DNA from: Bythopirellula sp.
GTDB taxonomy: Bacteria > Planctomycetota > Planctomycetia > Pirellulales > Lacipirellulaceae
Assembly (NCBI GenBank): GCA_028285205.1
Contig: JANQQA010000096.1
Span: 1-42,089, forward strand
Reading direction: 5' to 3'
Length of the DNA: 42,089 nucleotides
Position 1 is the stretch's first letter, and each line of letters opens with the position of its first letter. Positions 15,919 to 23,937 of this stretch are shown in pieces. A program made the translations under genes and the position numbers. Below the pieces are notes generated by a model. That model did no database searches. It was not told the origin of the DNA and worked only from the letters and a program-made list of their open reading frames with translations.

Positions 15919-16962
15919 ATGAACGTCCGTTCCCGATGGCGAAGCTATACAAACAGGTCGATTACCTTATCAACCTGCCGCGCCTTCACGTTGGTCGAGC
16001 TGTTGGTCGTGATCGCAATCATCGGAGTATTGGTTGCGTTGCTGCTGCCGGCAGTCCAATCGGCACGTAGCTCGGCGCGAGTGCTGGACTGTAAGAACAA
16101 AATCCGTCAGCTGGGCCTGGCCATCCACAACCTGGAATCCGCCAATGGGGTGTTGCCACCGCTTACCGCCCAGAACCAAAACACCGAAATCACCGTCAGC
16201 GGGCCATACAAGGGCAAGATTGGTTTCACGGTCTTTAACTTCATGCTCCCCTACATCGAGCAGCAGCAGCTGTACGATCTTTGCATCGAGCGCACCGAGC
16301 AGTTTAACGGTTTCAGTCGTTGCGGAGACGGCGAACCCAATGCGACGCCGGTGGCGGGATATCTTTGCCCCTCGGAACCCAACCTGATCGGACAGGACGG
16401 CTGGGGACGAGGGCTCGAAGATGGGATTGGCGGACCGACTTGTTGGGCGATAGGAAACTATGCTGCCAACTACTTTGTGTTTGGCGACGTTGAGTTCGTG
16501 GATGCGCGCGGTAGTTATGGAAATGTCGAGGGCAGCAACACGTGGGCGTCGCTCACCGATGGCACATCCAATACGGTCATGTTCGGTGAGCGATACGCCA
16601 ATTGCACGACGCGTACAGGCCGTCCGCCGTACACAACACTTTGGAGCGATGCCACAAGTCAGTGGAGACCCGTGTTCTGCATGAACAATACACAACGAAG
16701 TCCCTTCGGCGAGGGTTTTCGCGCCGGAACACCGGCAGACGGTTCTTATCCTCCAGGGCATCCCCCCTGTGCTGTGTTCCAAGTGCAGCCAATCTGGGAC
16801 ACGACCTGCGACACCTCGAAGGCACAATCGCCGCATTCGGGCGGGATGAACGTTTGTTTGGCAGACGCCAGCGTAAGATTCGTGAGCGGCGACATTGATG
16901 AAGACGTTTGGGCACTCGCTTGCGATGCGACCGACGCCCAGACGATTGGAGCAGAATGGTAG
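15919..16962 (+). CDS. DUF1559 domain protein
   Basis: This encodes 347 residues. The prepilin-like segment lies at residues 21-45 and reads [20 protein letters not shown], then LLPAVQSAR; alanine replaces the glycine normally before the cleavage site, which prepilin peptidases tolerate less well. The longer basic N-terminus (MNVRSRWRSYTNRS) may mean the real start is internal, but no better ATG precedes the leader. The family core has LDCKNKIRQLGLAIHNLESA and DGTSNTVMFGERYAN. The C-terminal signature is H-SGGMNVCLA-DAS, an H-X9-D motif with alanine in place of glycine. A small lipoprotein follows directly, as at 8628-10052. Confidence 0.93.
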   Translation: MNVRSRWRSYTNRSITLSTCRAFTLVELLVVIAIIGVLVALLLPAVQSARSSARVLDCKNKIRQLGLAIHNLESANGVLPPLTAQNQNTEITVSGPYKGKIGFTVFNFMLPYIEQQQLYDLCIERTEQFNGFSRCGDGEPNATPVAGYLCPSEPNLIGQDGWGRGLEDGIGGPTCWAIGNYAANYFVFGDVEFVDARGSYGNVEGSNTWASLTDGTSNTVMFGERYANCTTRTGRPPYTTLWSDATSQWRPVFCMNNTQRSPFGEGFRAGTPADGSYPPGHPPCAVFQVQPIWDTTCDTSKAQSPHSGGMNVCLADASVRFVSGDIDEDVWALACDATDAQTIGAEW

Positions 16963-17057
16963 TGGACAAGTGCATGGATTGTCATAAGCAGTGTCATTGG
17001 TCATCGGCCACGGTGCAAGTGGTTGCGAAGTATGCCGCGAAAGTCCGTTCCGGCCGA

Positions 17058-17456
17058 ATGCAGTATGCGTGCATATGGCTGGTGTTCTGCGCGGCGCCCA
17101 TGTTGTTGTGTGGCTGTGCAGATCCGCCACCCGAGCTAGAAACACACGCGGTTACGGGTACCGTGACGTTTAGCAACGGGGAGCCAGTCCAATCCGGCAC
17201 GATCGACTTTCGATCGAAGAAAGATCAGCGGCTCTCGATGAACGGTGAAATCTTGGAGGATGGCACGTTCGAGATCTCGACAATCTACAAGAACTCCAAC
17301 CTAACGGGTGCGGTAGAAGGCCCTTGCAGTGTAATCGTCACGGTGATGCTGCCGGGTAATCCCATTCCCGTGATTGCCGACCTGCCTGAGACCTACGACG
17401 TCAAGCCGGGAGCCAACGATTTTCAGATCAAGCTTCCGCTACCTGCGCCGAAGTAG
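17058..17456 (+). CDS. Small lipoprotein downstream of DUF1559
   Basis: This encodes 132 residues from the ATG at 17058. The frame is open further upstream to an ATG at 16956 that overlaps the DUF1559 stop, which would add 34 residues. The start at 17058 gives a clean lipoprotein signal: MQYACIWLVFCAAPMLLCGC followed by ADPPPE, with an LCGC lipobox. The mature domain has VTGTVTFSNGEPVQSGTIDF and DGTFEIST, the beta-sandwich pattern also seen in the protein at 9606. It forms the second half of a repeated DUF1559-lipoprotein cassette. Function is unknown; outer-surface anchoring is inferred. Confidence 0.75.
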   Translation: MQYACIWLVFCAAPMLLCGCADPPPELETHAVTGTVTFSNGEPVQSGTIDFRSKKDQRLSMNGEILEDGTFEISTIYKNSNLTGAVEGPCSVIVTVMLPGNPIPVIADLPETYDVKPGANDFQIKLPLPAPK

Positions 17457-17596
17457 CTGCTTCCCGCCAACGAATGGTCGCGATATATTGCGACATACTT
17501 CAAGCGAGTCCATCAATCATTGCGCGCAGTCACAATGAGCCGCGCTCTTTAGCCTTGGGAACGACTGTCGTGCTTTTCAGAAGGGCAGGAAGAAAA

Positions 17597-18490
17597 TTGT
17601 TACGATTTCTCACAACTTCGCTGGTGCCACTGCTGTTGATTAGCTCTGCATGCGGTAGTGAGCCAATCGCCGTCATGTCATTCAACATTCGTTACGACGT
17701 GAATCGGGGTGTCGCGTCGGATCGGCAGAACGCCTGGCTCGCGACGTCGGGCGAGCATCGGCGAGACCTGGTTATTCGCGCGATCAACGAAGGTGAGCCC
17801 GATATTCTCTGTGTGCAGGAAGCCCTCCAGAATCAGGTCGCCGATCTGAAGTCGCAGCTGTCGGACTACGAGTTCTACGGTGTCGGACGGGATGATGGCG
17901 TTCAGGCGGGCGAGCACTGTGGTATTTTCTTTCGGCGCGACCGATTTGCGCAGCTTGACCAAGGGAACTTCTGGCTCAACGAGGATTCGGAAACCCCAGG
18001 CACGAAGTATCCGGAGACGTGCTGCGCTCGTCTCGCAACTTGGGTCGTGCTGAAGGATCAGGCGAACGCGGGGCGTGAGTTCCTGCTGATCAACACGCAT
18101 TGGGATCATCAGGTGCAGGCAGCGCGCGAGTTCTCTGCGACGCTGATCCAGCAGAGGTTGGCCAGTCTCGCTGACGGTCGGCCCGCGTTGCTTGCGGGAG
18201 ATCTCAATGCGCACCCCGAGAATCCAGCGTTTCAGCGGCTACTTGGTTCAGCATCGCAAGCGGAGATCCAGCTTTTTGACTGCTACCGCGAAGCGCACCC
18301 TGATGTGGATTCCGAGGAAGCGACGGGCAATCGTTTTCGTGGCATCACCACCGGCTCACGAATCGACTACGTTCTGCGCAGTCGAGGGTTTCACACCCAG
18401 TCGGCCGAAATCTTGCGCACGCACGAGGGAGATCGCTACCCGTCAGATCACTACCCGGTAAAAGTGACGCTGCTGCTGGATGCAAACTAG
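17597..18490 (+). CDS. Exported endonuclease/exonuclease/phosphatase family protein
   Basis: This encodes 297 residues from a TTG at 17597 that follows CAGGAAGAAAA, the best ribosome binding site; the frame also stays open upstream to 17474. A signal peptide (LLRFLTTSLVPLLLISSACG) is followed by the EEP-superfamily motifs in order: SFNIRYD, CVQEAL, NTHWDH, GDLNAHP, RIDYVL and SDHYPVKV. The Asp, Glu and His residues of these motifs form the metal-dependent phosphodiesterase site. Many planctomycete members are secreted and may cleave nucleic acid, inositol or lipid phosphodiesters; the substrate is not evident. The gene converges on the isocitrate dehydrogenase gene, with 27 bases between their stops. 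Confidence 0.88.
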   Translation: MLRFLTTSLVPLLLISSACGSEPIAVMSFNIRYDVNRGVASDRQNAWLATSGEHRRDLVIRAINEGEPDILCVQEALQNQVADLKSQLSDYEFYGVGRDDGVQAGEHCGIFFRRDRFAQLDQGNFWLNEDSETPGTKYPETCCARLATWVVLKDQANAGREFLLINTHWDHQVQAAREFSATLIQQRLASLADGRPALLAGDLNAHPENPAFQRLLGSASQAEIQLFDCYREAHPDVDSEEATGNRFRGITTGSRIDYVLRSRGFHTQSAEILRTHEGDRYPSDHYPVKVTLLLDAN

Positions 18491-18517
18491 CAGTCGGCAA
18501 GTGCCCGGGGATAGACG

Positions 18518-19765
18518 CTAGTCCATGTGCTTGACGACGGCATCGCCGAATTCGCTGCATTTCAGCAACGTTGCGCCGTCCATCAGCCGCTCGAAATCGT
18601 ACGTGACCGTTTTTGCGCTGATAGCGCCATTGAGGCCCTTGATGATTAGGTCTGCGGCCTCGGTCCAACCGAGATAGCGGAGCATCATCTCGCCCGACAG
18701 AATCACCGAACCGGGATTTACTTTGTCCTGATCGGCGTACTTTGGGGCCGTGCCGTGCGTGGCTTCGAAAATCGCGTGCCCGGTGTCGTAGTTGATGTTG
18801 CCGCCGGGCGCAATTCCAATGCCGCCGACGCAAGCGGCCAGCGCGTCGCTGATGTAGTCGCCATTGAGGTTCAAGGTGGCGATCACATCGTATTCGGCGG
18901 GGCGTGTCAGAATCTGCTGAAGCATCGCGTCGGCAATCACGTCCTTGATGATGATCTGCTTACCACTTTTCGGCGAAGTGAAGTGGCACCACGGTCCACC
19001 GTCGAGTTCCTCGGCGCCGAAATGATCTTTCGCGCATTGGTAGCCCCAATCGCGGAAGGCCCCCTCGGTGAACTTCATGATGTTGCCCTTGTGCACCAGC
19101 GTCACCGAATCGCGGTCATTGTCGATCGCATACTGAATCGCCGCCTTGACCAGGCGCGTGGTGCCCTCTTTGCTGACCGGCTTGATGCCGATTCCCACCG
19201 AGTCGGGAAAACGCACTTTCTGCCACCGCTCAGGGAAGGTCTCGCTAAACCCTTGCTTAAATTTCTCCAGGTCGTCAGTTCCGGCTTCGAATTCAATGCC
19301 GGCATAGATGTCTTCCGAGTTCTCACGGAAGATAACCATGTCGGTTAGTTCGGGTTGTCGCACCGGCGAGGGCACGCCTCGGAAGTACTGGACCGGGCGC
19401 AAGCAGGTATAGAGGTCGAGAATCTGCCGCAACGCGACGTTCAGCGAGCGGATGCCACCGCCGACCGGCGTGGTCAGTGGACCTTTGATGCCGACCAGCA
19501 TCGAGCGGAACGCGTCGAGCGTCTCGTCGGGCAGCCAATTGCCGGTCTGATCAAAGGCCTTCTGACCGGCCAGCACTTCCTGCCAGGCGATTTTTCGATC
19601 GCCGCCGTAGGCTTTTTCGACGGCCGCGTCGAATACCGTTTGGCTCGCCCGCCAGATATCGGGGCCGGTGCCGTCGCCTTCGATGAACGGAACGATCGGA
19701 TGGCTGGGCACCTGAAGCGCTCCATCCTGCATGGTGATTGGTTGTCCGGCAGCGACATCAGACAT
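18518..19765 (-). CDS. icd: NADP-dependent isocitrate dehydrogenase
   Basis: This encodes 415 residues from an ATG preceded by AGGAGAAC. It oxidises isocitrate to 2-oxoglutarate in the TCA cycle. The residues expected for the bacterial enzyme are present: [14 protein letters not shown] with the regulatory serine S107 (equivalent to Ser113 of the E. coli enzyme), [42 protein letters not shown] and [13 protein letters not shown], followed by [20 protein letters not shown] in the nucleotide-binding part. Length matches the family (about 415). The frame extends upstream of this ATG to 19846 but without family sequence. No isocitrate dehydrogenase kinase is present here. It is divergent from the isomerase-like gene at 20010. 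Confidence 0.96.
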   Translation of the reverse strand: MSDVAAGQPITMQDGALQVPSHPIVPFIEGDGTGPDIWRASQTVFDAAVEKAYGGDRKIAWQEVLAGQKAFDQTGNWLPDETLDAFRSMLVGIKGPLTTPVGGGIRSLNVALRQILDLYTCLRPVQYFRGVPSPVRQPELTDMVIFRENSEDIYAGIEFEAGTDDLEKFKQGFSETFPERWQKVRFPDSVGIGIKPVSKEGTTRLVKAAIQYAIDNDRDSVTLVHKGNIMKFTEGAFRDWGYQCAKDHFGAEELDGGPWCHFTSPKSGKQIIIKDVIADAMLQQILTRPAEYDVIATLNLNGDYISDALAACVGGIGIAPGGNINYDTGHAIFEATHGTAPKYADQDKVNPGSVILSGEMMLRYLGWTEAADLIIKGLNGAISAKTVTYDFERLMDGATLLKCSEFGDAVVKHMD

Positions 19766-20009
19766 CGAAAGTTCTCCTAGATCGGTATTGGTTTCCTCGG
19801 AGTCGCTCCGTGGGCGGCGCGACGAGGAGCTGTAAGTTGCGCGCAAACCGAGATTCTCGGCAGACTGCGGGCCCTGGTCAATGGTCGAACACGCAAGAAG
19901 AGCCCTCAGTTCGCCTGTTTACTCGGGACTGGGGGCCTATTTATACTCGTTGGGCAGTATAGTTGACTGCTAACCAAGCATTTGACCCATATATTCGAGG
20001 CAGAAACAC

Positions 20010-20963
20010 ATGTCACAGCCCTCTAATCGCCGAGCATTCATGGCCGCAGCTGCGGCAACCACGGCAGGAATCACGTTAGGCAGCTCCCCCATGACTTCAT
20101 TTGCGAAAGAATCTGACGAACCGCTTTTCAAAATCTCAGTAGCCGAATACTCGTTACATCGCTTGATTGGCTCTGGAGAGCTCGATCCACTCGATTACGG
20201 CCCATTTTGCAAGGAGAATTTCGACGTCGACGCGGTCGAGTACTGGATGGGGCCGTTCAACGACAAGGCCAAAGACACGGCCTACATGGACGAAATGCAC
20301 AAGAAGTCGGTCGATGCGGGTGTCAAAGAGCTGCTGATCATGGTCGATATCCCGAATGGAAAAGGCAATCTGGGCCATCCGGATGCGGCCGAGCGAAAAG
20401 CGGCGGTCGAGGCCCATTACGAGTGGGTCGAGGCGGCCAAACGGATGGGTTGCCACTCGATCCGAGTGAACGCACGTTCCGAGGGGACGCGCGAAGAGCA
20501 GGCAAAGCTAGCAGCCGACGGTCTGCGGCAACTCTGCGAATTTGCGGAACCCTACGAAATCAACATTTTGGTCGAGAATCACGGGGGTCTGTCCTCAGAC
20601 GGACAGTGGCTTTCCAACGTGATCCGAAGGGTTTACCGTCCCAATTGCGGCACATTGCCCGATTTTGGCAACTTCCGAGTCGGCACCAACGAAGATGGCA
20701 GCGAAAAGTGGTATGACCGCTATCAGGGAACGAAGGAGCTGATGCAGTACGCCAAGGCGGTCAGTGCCAAGAGCCACGAATTCGACGAAAACGGCAACGA
20801 GACCAAATCGGACTACCTGAAGCTGATGCAGATCGTGATTGATGCGGGTTACCACGGCTACGTCGGCATCGAATGGGAAGGCGGCAAGCCGGGCGAAATC
20901 GAAGGCGTGCTGCTGACCAAGAAGTTGCTCGAGCGAGTCCGCGACGAGCTCAGCGCAGCTTGA
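20010..20963 (+). CDS. Tat-exported sugar phosphate isomerase/epimerase-like protein
   Basis: This encodes 317 residues with GAGGCAG before the ATG. NRRAFMAAAAA at residues 7-17 is a twin-arginine signal. The body is a xylose-isomerase-like TIM barrel: residues for metal binding are visible in ILVENHGG (Glu, His), PDFGNFRV (Asp) and VGIEWEGG (Glu). Such secreted TIM-barrel proteins are numerous in planctomycetes and act on unknown sugars or cyclitols, often alongside DUF1080 proteins and oxidoreductases. It is monocistronic and closed by a strong terminator at 20997-21022. Confidence 0.9.
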   Translation: MSQPSNRRAFMAAAAATTAGITLGSSPMTSFAKESDEPLFKISVAEYSLHRLIGSGELDPLDYGPFCKENFDVDAVEYWMGPFNDKAKDTAYMDEMHKKSVDAGVKELLIMVDIPNGKGNLGHPDAAERKAAVEAHYEWVEAAKRMGCHSIRVNARSEGTREEQAKLAADGLRQLCEFAEPYEINILVENHGGLSSDGQWLSNVIRRVYRPNCGTLPDFGNFRVGTNEDGSEKWYDRYQGTKELMQYAKAVSAKSHEFDENGNETKSDYLKLMQIVIDAGYHGYVGIEWEGGKPGEIEGVLLTKKLLERVRDELSAA

Positions 20964-20996
20964 GCGAAATCCGAAGAAAATCTGAGAATCCTCGCC

Positions 20997-21022
20997 GGCG
21001 GCCCATTGGGCCGCCTTTTCTT
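20997..21022 (+). terminator. Rho-independent terminator
   Basis: GGCGGCCC (20997-21004) pairs with GGGCCGCC (21008-21015) around an ATT loop, followed by TTTTCTTT. It begins 34 bases after the isomerase-like stop. Confidence 0.92.
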
Positions 21023-21317
21023 TGCGCCACCCCTATTTTTGTAGCCTCAGACGGAGGGGTCGCGTTTCCGCCCGCGAAGTGGACACCACCGAATTCGGGA
21101 ACAGGTGGACTGCCTAAGAAGTGGGCAATCGTGCGAAAGCACCACTTGGGCAGCGGCTGCACGGAAATAGGCAGTCGCTAGCAATCGACGTAAGTGCAAG
21201 CATTGCAAGGACCTGCGTGAATCACTTGCCTGCTAGTAAATACTGGACCAAACACGGAGGCCGTAGTGGTGCTTCGAGATGACCTCTCAAGCTAAAACGC
21301 GTAAGGAGACACGAATC

Positions 21318-21875
21318 GTGCTGACGCAATCCCCAGAGAAGTATCGGGAAATCCTGCAAGTCGCTGAAAACCTTTATCGCCAAGATCCAGATTGGGTCAC
21401 ATTCTTCCGAGAAATCGTCGGAATCGACGGCGCCGTCCGCAAGAGTTTCCCATCTTTCGAGGAACTCACCGCGTTCGAGCAGAGCGAAGAGTTCGAAGCG
21501 ATCCAGAAGATGCTCGTGAAGCTTCGCGAAAAGCGAGCCTCCGCTGACCCCGAAACCGAGCCCACACGGGTGATCACCGTGCGTCTGCCCAAGAGCATGC
21601 ACGAGTACCTACGGACCGAGGCCCACGACCTGCGTACGAGCATGAACAAGCTCTGCATCTCGAAGCTGTTGCAGGTGATCGGCGAGGAGATGATCCCCAA
21701 CGAACGCAGCGGCAACACCGGCAACTCTTCGGGCAGCCCCAAGCTGAACTCCGCTCCCAAGCCGGCGGCCACTCCCGTGGGCGCGACGAGCCTCGGCCAC
21801 AACCAGACGCCGCTCCATCAGCCCCCTGCCCAGCAGGCCCCCTCGCCCTTTAAGCCAACCCAACCGCGGTTCTAG
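21318..21875 (+). CDS. Unidentified protein with a ribbon-helix-helix-like segment
   Basis: This encodes 185 residues from a GTG at 21318, chosen because AAGGAG lies 9 bases upstream; an ATG at 21279 in the same frame lacks such a site. The N-terminal half is helical and acidic (YREILQVAENLYRQDPDWVT, then FEELTAFEQSEEFEAIQ). Residues about 82-125 read TRVITVRLPKSMHEYLRTEA and then NKLCISKLL, with the beta strand and two-helix pattern of a ribbon-helix-helix DNA-binding domain, similar to HicB-type C-termini. The tail is a long Pro/Gln/Asn-rich disordered stretch. It may be a DNA-binding regulator, but its target and partner are unknown. A strong terminator follows. Confidence 0.75.
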   Translation: MLTQSPEKYREILQVAENLYRQDPDWVTFFREIVGIDGAVRKSFPSFEELTAFEQSEEFEAIQKMLVKLREKRASADPETEPTRVITVRLPKSMHEYLRTEAHDLRTSMNKLCISKLLQVIGEEMIPNERSGNTGNSSGSPKLNSAPKPAATPVGATSLGHNQTPLHQPPAQQAPSPFKPTQPRF

Positions 21876-21906
21876 GCGATCCCTGCTGATTAACAAAAGC
21901 GTCAGC

Positions 21907-21952
21907 AGCCGTCCTCCCAATATTCAAAATATGGGGGGGACGGCTTTTTTTG
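21907..21952 (+). terminator. Rho-independent terminator
   Basis: An 18-position stem (21907-21924 with 21929-21946, one U-G pair and one mismatch) is followed by a run of seven T residues. It begins 32 bases after the stop of the RHH-like gene. Confidence 0.9.
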
Positions 21953-22172
21953 TTTGCGGAACTGGTGGCCGGTCGGCGCTTCTTCAACAGCCTGCGCTTT
22001 GGTTGATGATGAAAGTTGCTTGAGCGACCAAGTCTAGGTTCCCACTTCCGCTGATTGTGCGACGGACGGTATCCAATTGCCGAAGCGGCGGTCGGATGGG
22101 TTCGCCGAAGGCAGTTCGAGAGTAGCAGTTGCCAAGCTCAGCGAGTTCCTTTGCTTGCGCACATCCGTAGGT

Positions 22173-22257
22173 GTAGGATGGTGCCGCTAGGCCCATCGTG
22201 TCGGTAGATTCCGACATGCAAATAGATGGGCTGCCGTTTTGGTCTAGCCCATTCTAC
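22173..22257 (-). repeat. Palindromic repeat element, full copy, reverse orientation
   Basis: Starts GTAGGATGGTGCCGC and ends AGCCCATTCTAC. Read on the minus strand it matches the two full copies at 28103 and 28988. It contains the two inverted repeats of the family (GATGGGC with GCCCAT, and GGATGG with CCATC in the other half). It overlaps the upstream extension of the sulfatase reading frame and so argues for the sulfatase start at 22301. Confidence 0.75.
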
Positions 22258-22300
22258 GAGCTTTCAGAAGTACTCACTCCCGATCGCCGCGATTCGAAGT

Positions 22301-23767
22301 ATGCGAAGTCTTGTTGTTCTGCTACTCACGCTGGTTACGGGAACTTCTTTCGCTTTCTCAGCGACCGTGCCATCGGCGTCAAAGCGCCCGAATGTGATCT
22401 TCATTCTGATTGATGATCTAGGTTGGAACGATGTCGGCTACAACGGCAGTACGTTCTACGAAACACCCTGTATCGATGCGTTGTCGCAAAAGTGGATGCG
22501 GTTCGACCGCTGCTACACGCCTAGCCCGATGTGCTCACCGACGAGAGTAAGCATTGTTACGGGGAAGAATCCCGCCAGACATGGCGTCACCCAGTGGCTG
22601 AACGGCAGCGACAAGCACTTTGGGAGACAAGGCGAACTGCCGACAGTCTATTGCCCTCTTCCGCAGTCTTCTAGCATATCGCGAGACGAGACGACCGTTG
22701 CAGAAGTGCTTAAGGCAGTCGGGTACGACACGGCGTTTATGGGCAAGTGGCACATGGGACGGTTTGATGTTAGCGGCGGCCCGGCTGCACATGGCTATGA
22801 CAATCAGAGAGCCGTCATCGAAGAAAATCGCTGCTCGATGTTCTATCCATTCCGCGACCCCAGTTACTTCCCTGATGCCAAGCAAGGCGACAATTTCACC
22901 GACCTACTGACTGACGCAGCAATTGAATTTCTCACTCAACAGCGCGAGCAGCCCTACTACTTGCATTTATGTCACTTTGCGATGCATTCACCGATCGGTT
23001 CCAAACAGGACTTGCGGGCGAGATTTCAGCAGAAAAGTGACGCCCTCCCGGTACTGTCTGAGGATCGGAAACTCGACCCCTATGGTCACAAGCCACAGAA
23101 GCTTCGACAAGACGATGCAGAATATGCAGGCGAGCTTGCGACCTTGGACCAGAATATTGGTCGGCTCATCGACGCCGTAAGAGCGGCAGGACAGTATGAC
23201 GACACCATCATTGTCATAACCGGTGATAATGGAGGACGTAGCTCCTACTTTATGAAACATCCAACGTCTATGCAGCCGCTGCGTACAGGTAAGACGTTCC
23301 TTTTCGAAGGCGGTATTCGAACCCCGCTACTAATACACAGCCCACGTCATCATACGGTGGGCAAGTCCAACAGCACGCCTGTGACTAGCATGGACTTCTT
23401 TCCGACGATCCTGCAATTGGTTGGCCTTCCCCTCATGCCGTCACAACATGTCGATGGCGTGAGCCTGGTTCCGCTATTGCATGGGGAAGCTATTTCCCGC
23501 GATTCGCTCTATTGGCACTTTCCCCATTACCAGGGAGAAGGCAGCTATCCGGCGAGTGCAATTTTGGTCGGTGATTATAAACTGATCAGGAATTACCACC
23601 ACGGCGATACGCTGCTATTCAACCTCGCAGATGACCCCTACGAGGCGAACAATCTGGCGCATGCCATGCCCGACAAGGTCGAGTCGCTCAGTGACAGACT
23701 AACTGCTTACCTTGCAGAAGTTGGGTCAACTCTTCCATCGCCAATTGATGAGCAGCGCACAGAATAG
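22301..23767 (+). CDS. Secreted sulfatase (CSPTR formylglycine type)
   Basis: This encodes 488 residues from the ATG at 22301; the frame opens earlier, but that part lies in a palindromic repeat. A signal peptide (SLVVLLLTLVTGTSFAFS) precedes RPNVIFILIDDLGWNDVGYN with the metal-binding DD pair. C78-S-P-T-R82 is the C/S-x-P-x-R motif whose cysteine becomes formylglycine, so an FGE (not in the window) is needed. Later MGKWHMG and IIVITGDNGG complete the site. Planctomycete sulfatases desulfate marine or algal polysaccharides. Genes for a beta-helix protein and a sialidase-like protein follow nearby, which suggests a shared glycan target. Confidence 0.95.
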   Translation: MRSLVVLLLTLVTGTSFAFSATVPSASKRPNVIFILIDDLGWNDVGYNGSTFYETPCIDALSQKWMRFDRCYTPSPMCSPTRVSIVTGKNPARHGVTQWLNGSDKHFGRQGELPTVYCPLPQSSSISRDETTVAEVLKAVGYDTAFMGKWHMGRFDVSGGPAAHGYDNQRAVIEENRCSMFYPFRDPSYFPDAKQGDNFTDLLTDAAIEFLTQQREQPYYLHLCHFAMHSPIGSKQDLRARFQQKSDALPVLSEDRKLDPYGHKPQKLRQDDAEYAGELATLDQNIGRLIDAVRAAGQYDDTIIVITGDNGGRSSYFMKHPTSMQPLRTGKTFLFEGGIRTPLLIHSPRHHTVGKSNSTPVTSMDFFPTILQLVGLPLMPSQHVDGVSLVPLLHGEAISRDSLYWHFPHYQGEGSYPASAILVGDYKLIRNYHHGDTLLFNLADDPYEANNLAHAMPDKVESLSDRLTAYLAEVGSTLPSPIDEQRTE

Positions 23768-23937
23768 GCCGAACCGATGGCGCGGCCCAGCGATGCCCAG
23801 GTCGTTGTCGTGTTCTTCCAGCCCAATTATGTTGATAGTCACGGCGAACTATCGTAAGCCCTCGCTCGAGTGCAGGTTAATAGTCCACTTCGCGTAGTTG
23901 CCTCTCGAGGTCCTCGAACAGTCAAAAAGGAGAATCC

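Noticed and set aside
15970..17145. A 391-codon minus-strand open frame
   Set aside because: Antisense to a confident DUF1559 gene, with no recognisable protein features.
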